A stretch of DNA of 63,370 bases from Marinitenerispora sediminis (GTDB lineage: Bacteria > Actinomycetota > Actinomycetes > Streptosporangiales > Streptosporangiaceae), in NCBI RefSeq assembly GCF_003336425.1, contig NZ_QEIO01000009.1:1-63370 (forward strand), in the 5' to 3' direction. Position 1 is the first letter of the stretch. Each line of letters opens with the position of its first letter. The notes below the pieces were generated by a model. The model was not told where the DNA came from. It saw only the letters and a list, made by a program, of their open reading frames with translations, and searched no databases. Made by a program: the position numbers and the translations under genes. Shown piece after piece: positions 52,658 through 61,310 of this stretch.

Positions 52658-53697
52658 CCACCTCGGCCCCCGCGGCACGCGGCGAGCGGGACGGGCGCGC
52701 CGACGGCGCCGCTCCGGCGCGGCCCGCCGTGCTGACCATGCAGCAGGCGATCAACCGCGCCCTCGCCGAGGCGCTCGCCGAGGACCCGCGGACGCTGGTG
52801 TTCGGCGAGGACGTCGGCAGGCTCGGCGGCGTCTTCCGTGTCACCGACGGCCTGCAGCGGCGCTTCGGCGAGGACCGCGTCTTCGACACCCCGCTGGCGG
52901 AGTCCGGGATCGTCGGGCTGGCCGTCGGACTCGCCATGAACGGCTGGCGGCCCGTCCCCGAGCTCCAGTTCGACGGGTTCGCCTATCCGGCGGTCGACCA
53001 GATCGTGAACCAGGTGGCGCGCATGCACTACCGCACCCGGGGCGCCGCGCCGATGCCCGTGACCCTGCGGGTGCCGAGCTTCGGCGGGATCCGCGCCCCC
53101 GAACACCACGGGGAGAGCCTGGAGGCGCTGTTCGCGCACGTACCGGGGCTCAAGGTGTGCGCGCCGTCCAGCCCGGCCGAGGCGCACCAGCTGCTGCTGC
53201 AGTCCGTGCGCGCCGATGACCCGGTCGTCTACCTGGAGCCCAAGGCCCGCTACTGGGAGCGCGGTCCGGTCCCGGACGACGGTCCCGCCCCTCCGGTGGG
53301 GACCAGCCGAGTGGTGCGCCCGGGGCGGCACGCGACGCTGGTGGCGTGGGGGGCCATGGTGCACCGCTGCCTGCAGGTCGCCCGGCTGGCCGCCGAGGAC
53401 GGCGTCGAGCTGGAGGTGGTGGACCTGCGCTGGCTCAAGCCGATCGACGCCGACGGGCTCGCCGCCTCCGTCGCCCGCACCCGCCGGGCGGTCGTGGTGC
53501 ACGAGGCGCCGCTCACCGCGGGGCTGGGTGCGGAGGTGGCGGCGCTGGTCCAGGAGCGTGCGTTCCGCTCCCTGGCCGCCCCGGTCCAGCGCGTCACCGG
53601 CTTCGACGTGCCCTATCCGGCGGGGCCGCTGGAGCCGAAGTACCTGCCCACCGTCGACCGGGTGCTGCTCGCCGTGCAGCGCGTTCTGGAGTTCTGA
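52654..53697 (+). CDS. Dehydrogenase E1 component, beta subunit
   Basis: A 347-residue transketolase-like subunit. Seen: TLVFGEDVGRLGGVFRVTDGL, RVFDTPLAESGIVGLAVGLAMNG (core DTPLAESGIVGLA, with the ThDP-activating glutamate), FDGFAYPAVDQIVNQVARMHYRT, and LRVPSFGGIRAPEHHGESLEALFAHVPGLKV (core HHGESLEALFAHVPG). The C-terminal domain carries VVDLRWLKPIDADGL. The first 28 residues are a variable, alanine/arginine-rich tail. ATG overlaps the alpha-subunit stop (ATGA). It pairs with the alpha subunit to form the E1 heterotetramer. Confidence 0.92.
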   Translation: MTTSAPAARGERDGRADGAAPARPAVLTMQQAINRALAEALAEDPRTLVFGEDVGRLGGVFRVTDGLQRRFGEDRVFDTPLAESGIVGLAVGLAMNGWRPVPELQFDGFAYPAVDQIVNQVARMHYRTRGAAPMPVTLRVPSFGGIRAPEHHGESLEALFAHVPGLKVCAPSSPAEAHQLLLQSVRADDPVVYLEPKARYWERGPVPDDGPAPPVGTSRVVRPGRHATLVAWGAMVHRCLQVARLAAEDGVELEVVDLRWLKPIDADGLAASVARTRRAVVVHEAPLTAGLGAEVAALVQERAFRSLAAPVQRVTGFDVPYPAGPLEPKYLPTVDRVLLAVQRVLEF

Positions 53698-53703
53698 GGC
53701 GCC

Positions 53704-54042
53704 ATGGCCGAACACACCTTCCTGCTGCCCGACCTCGGCGAGGGGCTCGTCGAGGCGTCCGTGCTCGCGTGGCTGGTGGCCCCCGGGGATACGGTGGAGC
53801 GCAACCAGCCGCTGGTCGAGGTGGAGACCGCCAAGTCCGCGGTGGAGATCCCCTCCCCGCACGCCGGGACCGTGGCCCGGCTGCACGCGGCCGAGGGCGC
53901 GACCCTGGCGGTCGGCGCGCCGCTGGTGACGATCGACGCCGCGGCCGGCCCGGACGCCGCGGCCGGCCCCGGGATCGTGGGGACGGTCCCCGACGAGGAG
54001 CCGCCCGCGCGGCGGGTACGGCTGCGACCGCCGCCCGAGTGA
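53704..54042 (+). CDS. Stand-alone lipoyl-domain protein
   Basis: A 112-residue protein consisting of one lipoyl domain (about residues 1-78) and a proline/arginine-rich tail. FLLPDLGEGLVEASVLAWLVAPGDTV (core LPDLGEGLVEASV) and VEVETAKSAVEIPSPHAGTV (core ETAKSAVE) define it; Lys44 in TAKS should be lipoylated. There is no E1-binding or acyltransferase domain, so this is not a full E2. It starts six bases after the beta subunit. It probably carries the acyl group from E1. Confidence 0.88.
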   Translation: MAEHTFLLPDLGEGLVEASVLAWLVAPGDTVERNQPLVEVETAKSAVEIPSPHAGTVARLHAAEGATLAVGAPLVTIDAAAGPDAAAGPGIVGTVPDEEPPARRVRLRPPPE

Positions 54043-54068
54043 GGCGGCTCGAACACGGGAGGCGCTCC

Positions 54069-54911
54069 ATGTCCGAAACCTCGCACCCGGCGGACGCCGG
54101 TGCCCCGGTGCTCTGGCACGAGCCGGCCGGCGCGGCCGCCGCAGAGGGCCCCGGCCGCGACCGCCCGCCCGTCCTGCTCCTGCACGGCTTCGGGTCCACC
54201 GCCGAGCTGAACTGGGGCCGGACCGGCTGGCTCCGGGCGCTGCACCTGGCGGGGGCGCGGACCATCGCGCCGGACCTGCCCGGCCACGGGCGCAGTCCGC
54301 GGCCGCACGCGGCGGACCGGTACACGCCGGCGCGGCTGGTCGAGGAGGTGCTGCGGCTGCTGGACGCACTCGGCGAGCCTCGGGTGGACGTCCTCGGCTA
54401 CTCGATGGGCGCTCGGCTGGCGTGGGAGCTGGCGGCCGGGCACCCGGACCGGGTGCGGCGGGCCGTGCTCGCGGGTTTCGGACCGGCCGACGTCCTCGGC
54501 GGACCCGGTTCCGGTCCAGCGCGGCAGGCCGGGCCCACCGCTCCCGCCGACGACCCCTTCGAGGGTCCGTTCGCCGAGGTCTTCCGCACGGCCGCGGCGC
54601 TGCCGCACAACGACCCGGCGGCGCTCGCCGCGTGCGCGCGGGGCCAGGCGGCGCACCCGTTCACCGCCGACCCGGTCCCGGAGGGGGTGCCGCTGCTGTT
54701 CGCGGCCGGTGAGCGCGACAGCCTCGCCGCCGGGGTCGAGACGCTGGCCGCGCGGGTCCCCGGTGCCCGGGTGGTGCGGGCGCCGGGCCGCGACCACCGC
54801 ACGGCGGTGACGTCGCGGGAGCTGCGGTCCGCCGTCCTGGAGTTCCTGGCGCCGCCCGGCGACGTCACGCACGGTGACCGCACACGGGCCGCGCGGCCGG
54901 CCGGCCGGTGA
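54069..54911 (+). CDS. Alpha/beta-hydrolase (AcoC C-terminal-like)
   Basis: A 280-residue alpha/beta-fold protein. The oxyanion strand is VLLLHGFGSTAELNW (about residues 35-49), the nucleophile elbow is LGYSMGARLAWE with Ser112, and the catalytic histidine is probably in APGRDHRTAV. FGSTAELNW and PDLPGHGRSP resemble the hydrolase part of acetoin dehydrogenase E2 (AcoC), in which a lipoyl domain is fused to exactly such a fold. Here the two are separate genes, 26 bases apart. It ends the operon; a short hairpin overlaps its stop. Confidence 0.83.
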   Translation: MSETSHPADAGAPVLWHEPAGAAAAEGPGRDRPPVLLLHGFGSTAELNWGRTGWLRALHLAGARTIAPDLPGHGRSPRPHAADRYTPARLVEEVLRLLDALGEPRVDVLGYSMGARLAWELAAGHPDRVRRAVLAGFGPADVLGGPGSGPARQAGPTAPADDPFEGPFAEVFRTAAALPHNDPAALAACARGQAAHPFTADPVPEGVPLLFAAGERDSLAAGVETLAARVPGARVVRAPGRDHRTAVTSRELRSAVLEFLAPPGDVTHGDRTRAARPAGR

Positions 54912-54938
54912 CCCGGAGCGGTGGCCGCCCGGTCACCG
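54906..54938 (+). terminator. Possible terminator of the dehydrogenase operon
   Basis: CGGTGACC (54906-54913, containing the hydrolase stop codon) pairs with GGTCACCG (54931-54938) around a 17-base loop. The stem is short and there is no T-run. Confidence 0.35.
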
Positions 54939-55092
54939 CGCGCCACCGGCCCCCGGTTCGCGCTCGGCAGGAATCGCCGTTGTGTCCGCCGCCCGCGACC
55001 AGCGAGGACGCGGATAATGCCGTCAGGCGGTCGCCGGTTGGTAACGTCCGTTTCACTCCGCTCTCGCCTTCATAACAACCTTTGGGTGGCGA

Positions 55093-55121
55093 TTGGTGGC
55101 ATTTCACGGAACGGATAGGGT
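55093..55121 (+). promoter_or_regulatory. Promoter of the nucleoside-uptake operon
   Basis: TTGGTG (55093-55098) - 17 bases - TAGGGT (55116-55121), 64 bases before the binding-protein GTG. Spacing is ideal, and the region is locally AT-richer. Confidence 0.5.
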
Positions 55122-55184
55122 CCCGCTGCATGACCCGGCGGTTACGCGCGTGTGCGAACCGCCGAGGGCCCAACGGGAGGAAGC

Positions 55185-56249
55185 GTGAAGCGCAAGTTCG
55201 TCGCCAAGTTCGCCGCCATCGCGGCGGCCGGCGCACTGAGCCTGGCCATGACGGCCTGTGACAGCAGCGGCGGGGGCGACACGGGGGAGGACGACGGCGG
55301 CTCTGCCGGTACCTCGGACATCCGTGTCGGTCTCGCCTACGACATCGGCGGCAGGGGGGACCGGTCCTTCAACGACTCCGCCTACCGCGGCCTCCAGCGC
55401 GTGGAGGACGAGCTCGGAATCTCCGACATCCAGGACATCGAGCCCTCCGAGGGCGAGTCCGACAGCGACAAGGAGAACCGCCTCACCCTGATGGCGGAGG
55501 AGGGCTACAACGTCATCATCGGCGTGGGGTACGCCTACGCCGAGCCGATGCGCAACGTGGCGCCGGAGTTCCCCGACGTCCACTTCGCGATCGTGGACGA
55601 CGAGATCGACGACGTCGACAACATCACCAGCCTGGTGTTCTCGGAGGAGCAGGCGTCGTTCCTGGCGGGCGCGGCCGCGGCGCTGAAGACCGAGGAGGAC
55701 CACGTCGGCTTCATCGGCGGCGTGGAGACCCCGCTGATCCACAAGTTCGAGGCCGGCTACGTGGCGGGCGTCGCGGAGATCAACCCCGACATCGAGGTCG
55801 AGGTCCAGTACCTGACCCAGCCGCCGGACATGGGCGGTTTCCAGGACCCGGCACGCGGCCAGAGCGCCGCCGAGGGCCAGCTCGACGCCGGGGCCGACGT
55901 GATCTACCACGCGGCCGGAGCCTCCGGCAACGGCGTGCTGGAGGCCGTCGTGGACCGCGAGGCGATGTTCATCGGCGTCGACAGCGACCAGTACCAGAAC
56001 GCGTCGGACGAGCAGAAGCCGTACGTGGTGACCTCCGCCGTCAAGGGCGTGGACACCGCGGTGTTCGACTTCGTGCAGTCGGTCGCCGACGGTGAGGCGC
56101 AGTCCGGTGTGCAGCGCTTCGACCTCGCCACCGGCGGCGTGGACTACACGACCAGCAACGAGGAGCAGATCGGCGACATCCAGGAGCGCCTCGACGAGCT
56201 GAAGCAGCGGATCATCGACGGCGAGATCGAGGTCCCGACCGAGCCGTGA
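55185..56249 (+). CDS. BMP-family nucleoside-binding lipoprotein
   Basis: A 354-residue lipoprotein. A basic start, a hydrophobic core and the lipobox MTAC place the lipid on Cys25, followed by an acidic glycine/serine linker. The mature part is a BMP/PnrA domain: VGLAYDIGGRGDRSFNDSAYRGL (core GGRGDRSFNDSAYRG), the purine-nucleoside contact segment, GVGYAYAEPMRNVAPEFPDVHF, FLAGAAAALKT and IYHAAGASGNGVLEA, and IGVDSDQ. It captures nucleosides outside the cell for the downstream ATPase and permeases. GTG 55185 has GGGAGGAAGC. Two hairpins follow it. Confidence 0.92.
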   Translation: MKRKFVAKFAAIAAAGALSLAMTACDSSGGGDTGEDDGGSAGTSDIRVGLAYDIGGRGDRSFNDSAYRGLQRVEDELGISDIQDIEPSEGESDSDKENRLTLMAEEGYNVIIGVGYAYAEPMRNVAPEFPDVHFAIVDDEIDDVDNITSLVFSEEQASFLAGAAAALKTEEDHVGFIGGVETPLIHKFEAGYVAGVAEINPDIEVEVQYLTQPPDMGGFQDPARGQSAAEGQLDAGADVIYHAAGASGNGVLEAVVDREAMFIGVDSDQYQNASDEQKPYVVTSAVKGVDTAVFDFVQSVADGEAQSGVQRFDLATGGVDYTTSNEEQIGDIQERLDELKQRIIDGEIEVPTEP

Positions 56250-56268
56250 TCCCCAGGGGTTCACGGCT

Positions 56269-56322
56269 GGGGGCCGATCCGGGCGGCGCGGGCGGTACCG
56301 CCCGCGCCGCGGGTCGGCCCCC
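56269..56322 (+). terminator. Hairpin 1 after the binding-protein gene
   Basis: An extended GC-rich fold: GGGGGCCGA (from 56269) pairs with TCGGCCCCC (to 56322), and an inner CGGGCGGT/ACCGCCCG stem completes it. It probably reduces transcription into the ATPase gene. Confidence 0.6.
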
Positions 56323-56333
56323 GGCATGACGAG

Positions 56334-56369
56334 CCGGGCCGTCCAGGGAGTGTGCCCTGGACGGCCCGG
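56334..56369 (+). terminator. Hairpin 2: perfect 15-bp stem
   Basis: 56334-56348 pairs perfectly with 56355-56369 around a six-base loop. It follows hairpin 1 and likely acts with it as a partial terminator, so that the binding protein is made in excess over the membrane components. Confidence 0.7.
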
Positions 56370-56530
56370 TTCAGCGCGTTGGCGCCGGGGCCGACGGGGG
56401 AGGGCCGACCGGGCTCGCGCCCCAGGCCCACCACCCGGGAGCCCGCTCCCGGGTGCGCCCCCGCTGCCGACGTCGCGACCGCCGCGCGCCAGACAGGCGC
56501 GGGGCGGCCCACTATTGACCGAGGAGTGGA

Positions 56531-58144
56531 ATGAGCAGCACGCGATCCGACGGCGGGGCGGCACCTCCCGCCGTCGAGCTGCGCGGGATCACCAAGCGGT
56601 TTCCCGGAGTCGTGGCCAACCACGACATCAACATCACCGTCGCACCGGGCACCGTGCACGCCATCGTGGGCGAGAACGGCGCCGGCAAGTCGACGCTGAT
56701 GAAGACGCTGTACGGCATGCACCGGCCGGACGAGGGCGAGATCCTGATCGGCGGGCAGCCGGTGCAGCTGCACACGCCGTCCGACGCCATCCGGCACGGG
56801 ATCGGCATGGTGCACCAGCACTTCATGCTGGCCGACAACCTCACCGTGCTGGAGAACGTGGTCCTCGGTGCCGAGCGGCTGCACGGGATCGGGGCGCGGG
56901 CCCGGCGGCGGGTCACCGAGCTTTCGGACCAGTACGGCCTCGGCGTCCGGCCGGACCGGCTGATGGAGGACCTGGGCGTCGGCGACCGCCAGCGCGTGGA
57001 GATCCTCAAGGTGCTCTACCGGGGCGCGCGCACCATCATCCTGGACGAACCGACCGCGGTGCTCGTGCCGCAGGAGGTGGACGAGCTCTTCGGCAACCTG
57101 CGGGAGCTCAAGCGCGAGGGGCTCACCGTCATCTTCATCTCGCACAAGCTGGACGAGGTGCTGTCGGTCGCCGACACCATCACCGTGATCCGGCGCGGCA
57201 CCACCGTGGCGACGGTGGACCCGGCGGGGACCACCGCCCGCGAGCTGGCCACGCTCATGGTGGGCGGGCAGCTGCCGGTGCCGGAGCTGCGGGAGTCCAC
57301 CGTCACCTCCGACACGGCGCTGCGCCTGGAGGGCCTGCGGGTCGAGGCAGCCGACGGCCGCGCGGTGGTGGACGGCGTCTCGCTGGACATCCACCGCGGC
57401 GAGATCGTCGGCATCGCCGGGGTCGAGGGCAACGGCCAGGCGGAGCTGATCGAGGCGATCATGGGGATGCGGCCGGTCGCCGCCGGGCGGATCACGCTCG
57501 ACGGCACGCCGATCACCGGATGGCGGACCCGGGCGGTCCGGGAGGCCGGTATCGGCTACGTCCCGGAGGACCGGCACCGGCACGGGGTGCTGCTGGAGTC
57601 GCCGCTCTGGGAGAACCGGATCCTCGGCCACCAGACGCGGCGGCCCAACGCCCGCGGGCCGTGGATCGACCGCGCCGGGGCGCGCGCCGACACCGAGCGG
57701 ATCGTCGCGGAGTTCGATGTGCGCACGCCCGGCATCGACGTCAACGCCGACGCGCTGAGCGGCGGCAACCAGCAGAAGCTCATCGTGGGCCGGGAGATGA
57801 GCGGCGACCCCAAGGTCGTCCTGGCCGCGCACCCGACCCGCGGGGTGGACGTGGGTGCGCAGGCCGCCATCTGGGACCACCTGCGCGCGGCCCGCGCCCG
57901 CGGCCTGGCGGTCCTGCTGGTCTCGGCCGACCTGGACGAGCTGATCGGCATGTCCGACACCCTGCACGTGATCCTGCGCGGCCGGCTGGTGGCCCAGGCC
58001 GACCCCGCCACGGTCACCTCCGAGGAGCTCGGCTCGGCCATGACGGGGGCGGCGCTCGACGCCTCCTCCGCCGCGGCCGCGGCCGGTGGCGCGCCGGAGC
58101 CCGGGCAGCCCGGAGCAAGCACGGAAGACGAGGCCGCGCGATGA
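56531..58144 (+). CDS. Nucleoside ABC transporter ATPase (two nucleotide-binding domains)
   Basis: A 537-residue double ATPase of the NupO/RbsA type. Domain 1: Walker A GENGAGKST (about residues 54-62), a degenerate signature LGVGDRQRVEI, and Walker B TIILDEPTAVL. Domain 2: a divergent Walker A region GVEGNGQAE, signature LSGGNQQKL and a Walker B-like VVLAAHPTRGVD in which the usual catalytic glutamate position reads histidine. Such asymmetry is normal in this subfamily. About 30 alanine/proline-rich residues close the protein. ATG 56531 with GAGG upstream. Its stop overlaps the first permease. Confidence 0.93.
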   Translation: MSSTRSDGGAAPPAVELRGITKRFPGVVANHDINITVAPGTVHAIVGENGAGKSTLMKTLYGMHRPDEGEILIGGQPVQLHTPSDAIRHGIGMVHQHFMLADNLTVLENVVLGAERLHGIGARARRRVTELSDQYGLGVRPDRLMEDLGVGDRQRVEILKVLYRGARTIILDEPTAVLVPQEVDELFGNLRELKREGLTVIFISHKLDEVLSVADTITVIRRGTTVATVDPAGTTARELATLMVGGQLPVPELRESTVTSDTALRLEGLRVEAADGRAVVDGVSLDIHRGEIVGIAGVEGNGQAELIEAIMGMRPVAAGRITLDGTPITGWRTRAVREAGIGYVPEDRHRHGVLLESPLWENRILGHQTRRPNARGPWIDRAGARADTERIVAEFDVRTPGIDVNADALSGGNQQKLIVGREMSGDPKVVLAAHPTRGVDVGAQAAIWDHLRAARARGLAVLLVSADLDELIGMSDTLHVILRGRLVAQADPATVTSEELGSAMTGAALDASSAAAAAGGAPEPGQPGASTEDEAAR

Positions 58145-59565
58145 TCAAGTCCCTCCCGACCCCGGCGGTGCTCGGTGCGACCGCCGCGCTGGGCGTGCTC
58201 GGCACGTTCCTGCTGGACCTGGCGCTGCTCGCGCCCGCCGCGCTGGCGATCGGCGTCGCGGCGGCCTGCGTCGCCGCGGTGCTGCTGACGGCGCCGGCCG
58301 ACGGCGAGAGCCGCGCCCTGCGGCGGGGGCTCGTCGCGCCGACGTCGCTCGTGCTCGCCGTGGTGGTCGGCCTGCTCACGGCGGTGATCGCCGACCTGTG
58401 GCTGATCGAGCCGGTCGCCTACGCGCTGGGCGCCCTGGCCGGTTCGCTGACCGGCCCGCTGCTGTACCGGCGGATGGCGACCACGCTGGCGCTGGCCTTC
58501 GTCGCGGTCGCGGTCGCCGGCGCGCTGGCGTTCGCGCTCACAGCCCTGGTCCTGGTGGGCACCGGCGTGGACCCGGGCTACACCTTCGGCCGGATGCTGA
58601 GCTACGGCAGTGAGCCCAACAGCGTGGTGACCGTCATCAACAGCGCCACCACCTACTACCTCTCGGCGGTGGCGGTGGCGATCGGCTTCAAGATGAAGCT
58701 GTTCAACATCGGCGTCGACGGGCAGTACCGGCTCGCCGCGCTGCTCGCGGCCGCCGCCGGCGCCGCCTGGGCGCTGCCGCCGGTGCTGCACCAGATCGCG
58801 ATCATCCTGGTCGCGGTCGCGGTGGGCGGGTTCTGGGCCGGGATCGCCGGCTACCTGAAGGTGGCGCGCGGCGTCTCGGAGGTGATCTCCACGATCATGC
58901 TCAACGCGATCGCCACGGGCATCACCGCCTACCTGCTCAGCACGGACCGGCTGGCCGTCAACATCGGCAGCAACAACATCGGCACCGCCCCCATCCCCGA
59001 GAGCGGCTGGATCCCGGGTATCCCCACCGAGTTCATGGGCGCCGGCCGGCCGATCTTCGGCCTGACGCTGCTCGCGGTGGCGGTGGGTGTGGGGTACTGG
59101 GCGCTGCTGAACCGCACCCGGTTCGGCTTCGACCTGCGCGCCACCGGCCAGTCGGCCAGCGCGGCGGAGGCCAGCGGCGTCAACGTCCGCCGCATGGTGG
59201 TGGCCTCCATGGTGATCTCGGGCATGGTGGCCGGCCTGGTCGGCATGCCGCAGCTGCTCGGCGACTCGCACTACTACGCGCTGGACTTCCCGGTGGGCCT
59301 CGGCTTCACCGGCATCGCGATCGCGCTGCTGGGCCGCAACCACCCGGTCGGCATCGCGTTCGCGGCGCTGTTCTGGGCGTGGCTGAACCAGTCGTCGCAG
59401 ATTCTGGACATCGACGGCATCCCCAAGGAGATCGCGGTGGTGACGCAGGCGACGATCGTGCTGACCGTCGTCGTGGTGTACGAGCTCGTGCACCGCTGGG
59501 GTCGGCGCTACGAGCAGCAACAGGTGGGCAGGGAGCTCGGCCGGGTGAAGGTGGCGACGTCATGA
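58141..59565 (+). CDS. Nucleoside ABC transporter permease 1 (NupP/YufP-like)
   Basis: A 474-residue membrane protein. The first about 110 residues form three extra hydrophobic segments before the conserved permease core, longer than in Bacillus homologues. The core shows FKMKLFNIGVDGQYRLAA, VSEVISTIMLNAIATGIT, RTRFGFDLRATGQSASAAEASGV (core FDLRATGQSASAA, the ATPase-coupling loop) and GFTGIAIALLGRNHPVGI. ATG overlaps the ATPase stop and its TGA overlaps the next permease. Confidence 0.92.
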   Translation: MIKSLPTPAVLGATAALGVLGTFLLDLALLAPAALAIGVAAACVAAVLLTAPADGESRALRRGLVAPTSLVLAVVVGLLTAVIADLWLIEPVAYALGALAGSLTGPLLYRRMATTLALAFVAVAVAGALAFALTALVLVGTGVDPGYTFGRMLSYGSEPNSVVTVINSATTYYLSAVAVAIGFKMKLFNIGVDGQYRLAALLAAAAGAAWALPPVLHQIAIILVAVAVGGFWAGIAGYLKVARGVSEVISTIMLNAIATGITAYLLSTDRLAVNIGSNNIGTAPIPESGWIPGIPTEFMGAGRPIFGLTLLAVAVGVGYWALLNRTRFGFDLRATGQSASAAEASGVNVRRMVVASMVISGMVAGLVGMPQLLGDSHYYALDFPVGLGFTGIAIALLGRNHPVGIAFAALFWAWLNQSSQILDIDGIPKEIAVVTQATIVLTVVVVYELVHRWGRRYEQQQVGRELGRVKVATS

Positions 59566-60839
59566 CGCGGACGATGGAGCAGACGGCGCCCCGCACGGCG
59601 CCGCCCTCGCGGCTCGGCGGGCTGTGGAGGAGGTGGCGGGGCCTCGGCATCGCCGCCGCGGTGCTGGCGGCGTTCGCCGCCCTGTCGGCGGTACGCGCCT
59701 TCACGGGGCAGAACCCGCTGACCGACAGCGGCACCGTCCAGGCGACGCTGGCGTTCGCGGTCCCCATCGCCATGGCCGGGCTCGGCGGGCTGTGGGCGGA
59801 GCGGGCCGGGATCGTCAACATCGGTCTGGAAGGCATGATGGTCTTCGGGACCTGGTTCGGCGCCTACGCCGCCTGGGTCACCGGCGATCCGTGGCTCGGC
59901 CTGGCGGCCGGCGTGCTCGGCGGGGTGTTCGGCGGGCTGATCCACGCCCTCGCCACGGTGACATTCGGCGTCGACCACATCGTGTCCGGTGTGGCGATCA
60001 ACATCCTCGCCGTGGGTGCGATGCGCTACCTGTCGATCCTGTTCTTCCAGGAGGCTCCCGGCGGCGGCGCCTCGCAGTCGCCGCAGCTCCCCGGGTTCCC
60101 CCGGATCAGCCTGCCGTTCGTCGCGGACGTGCTGGGGCCGCTGCAGCAGCAGCGGATCTTCCTGGTGTCCGACCTCGCCGGACTGGTCATCGGCCTGACC
60201 ACCGGGATGTCGGTGATCACGCTGCTGGCGATCCTGCTGGTGCCGGCGTCGTACCTGATCCTGTGGAAGACCCCGTTCGGGCTGCGGCTGCGCTCCTGCG
60301 GCGAGAACCCCGACGCCGCGGAGTCGCTCGGCGTGCCGGTGTACCGGTACAAGTACCTGGCGGTGCTGGTGTCGGGCGGGCTGGCCGGCCTCGGCGGGGT
60401 GTTCCTGGCCATGGTGGCCTCGAACATCTACCAGGAGGGCCAGACGAACGGGCGCGGCTACATCGGCCTGGCCGCGATGATCTTCGGGAACTGGCGGCCG
60501 GGCGGGCTGGCCATGGGCGCGGGCCTGTTCGGCTACACCGACGCGCTCCAGGTGCGCGGGGCGACCGCGGCGGTGCACGCGCTGCTGCTGCTCATCGCCA
60601 TCGCGCTGGTGGCGGCGGCCGTCGTGCAGTGGCTGCGCGGCCGGCGGACCGCCGCCGTGGTGGCGCTGGCGCTGGCCGTGGTGCTGGGCGTGTGGTTCGC
60701 CTTCACCGACACCCTGCCGCGCGAGCTGGTCACCTACAGCCCGCACATCGCCACCCTGCTGGTGATGGCGCTGGCCACCCAGCGCCTGCGGGCGCCGGCC
60801 GCGGTCGGCCGGCAGTGGCGGCCGAGGGGCGGCTCATGA
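59562..60839 (+). CDS. Nucleoside ABC transporter permease 2 (NupQ/YufQ-like)
   Basis: A 425-residue permease. It has LGGLWAERAGIVNIGLEGMM (core AERAGIVNIGLEG), GVDHIVSGVAINILAVG, TPFGLRLRSCGENPDAAESLGV (coupling loop, core LRSCGENPDAAES) and NGRGYIGLAAMIFGNWRPGG. The C-terminus adds two hydrophobic stretches (about residues 340-395) beyond the usual core. It starts within the stop of permease 1 and overlaps the cytidine deaminase start by four bases. Confidence 0.92.
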   Translation: MTRTMEQTAPRTAPPSRLGGLWRRWRGLGIAAAVLAAFAALSAVRAFTGQNPLTDSGTVQATLAFAVPIAMAGLGGLWAERAGIVNIGLEGMMVFGTWFGAYAAWVTGDPWLGLAAGVLGGVFGGLIHALATVTFGVDHIVSGVAINILAVGAMRYLSILFFQEAPGGGASQSPQLPGFPRISLPFVADVLGPLQQQRIFLVSDLAGLVIGLTTGMSVITLLAILLVPASYLILWKTPFGLRLRSCGENPDAAESLGVPVYRYKYLAVLVSGGLAGLGGVFLAMVASNIYQEGQTNGRGYIGLAAMIFGNWRPGGLAMGAGLFGYTDALQVRGATAAVHALLLLIAIALVAAAVVQWLRGRRTAAVVALALAVVLGVWFAFTDTLPRELVTYSPHIATLLVMALATQRLRAPAAVGRQWRPRGGS

Positions 60840-61237
60840 CGGCCGCGACCGAGGTGGACTGGCCGGCGTTGCGCGCGGCGGCCGCGGCCGCCATGCGCAA
60901 CGCCTACGCGCCCTACTCGGACTACCCGGTCGGCGCCGCCGCCCTGGTGGACGACGGGCGGACCGTGGTGGGCTGCAACGTCGAGAACGCGTCCTACGGC
61001 CTGGCCCTGTGCGCCGAGTGCGGCCTGGTCTCGGCGCTGCGGGCGAGCGGCGGCGGCCGGCTGGTGGCGTTCACCTGCGTGGACGGCGCCGAGCGGCTCC
61101 TGATGCCGTGCGGGCGCTGCCGCCAGCTGCTGTGGGAGCACGGCGGGGCGCCGCTGCTCATGGACACCCCGCAGGGGGTGCTGACGCTTGCGGACGTGCT
61201 GCCGCAGGCGTTCGGCCCCGAGGACCTGGCACGCTAG
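60836..61237 (+). CDS. cdd: Cytidine deaminase
   Basis: A 133-residue zinc enzyme converting cytidine and deoxycytidine to uridine forms. The zinc site is Cys59-Ala-Glu61 in LCAECG and PCGRC with Cys92 and Cys95; Glu61 is the proton shuttle. YAPYSDYPVGAAAL and GCNVENASYGLALCAE are the substrate-binding segments. ATG overlaps the permease stop (ATGA), tying salvage to uptake. It is the short homotetrameric form. Confidence 0.95.
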   Translation: MTAATEVDWPALRAAAAAAMRNAYAPYSDYPVGAAALVDDGRTVVGCNVENASYGLALCAECGLVSALRASGGGRLVAFTCVDGAERLLMPCGRCRQLLWEHGGAPLLMDTPQGVLTLADVLPQAFGPEDLAR

Positions 61238-61246
61238 ACCGGATCC

Positions 61247-61279
61247 GGCGCGCGGTGTGGCAGCCCCGCACCGCGCGCC
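61247..61279 (+). terminator. Hairpin between cytidine deaminase and thymidine phosphorylase
   Basis: A perfect 11-bp stem (61247-61257 with 61269-61279), 11-base loop, nine bases after the deaminase stop. In an otherwise overlapping operon it probably lowers transcription of the last gene or stabilises the upstream message. Confidence 0.6.
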
Positions 61280-61310
61280 GCCACGTATCCGAGGACCGAG
61301 AGGAGGCCGG

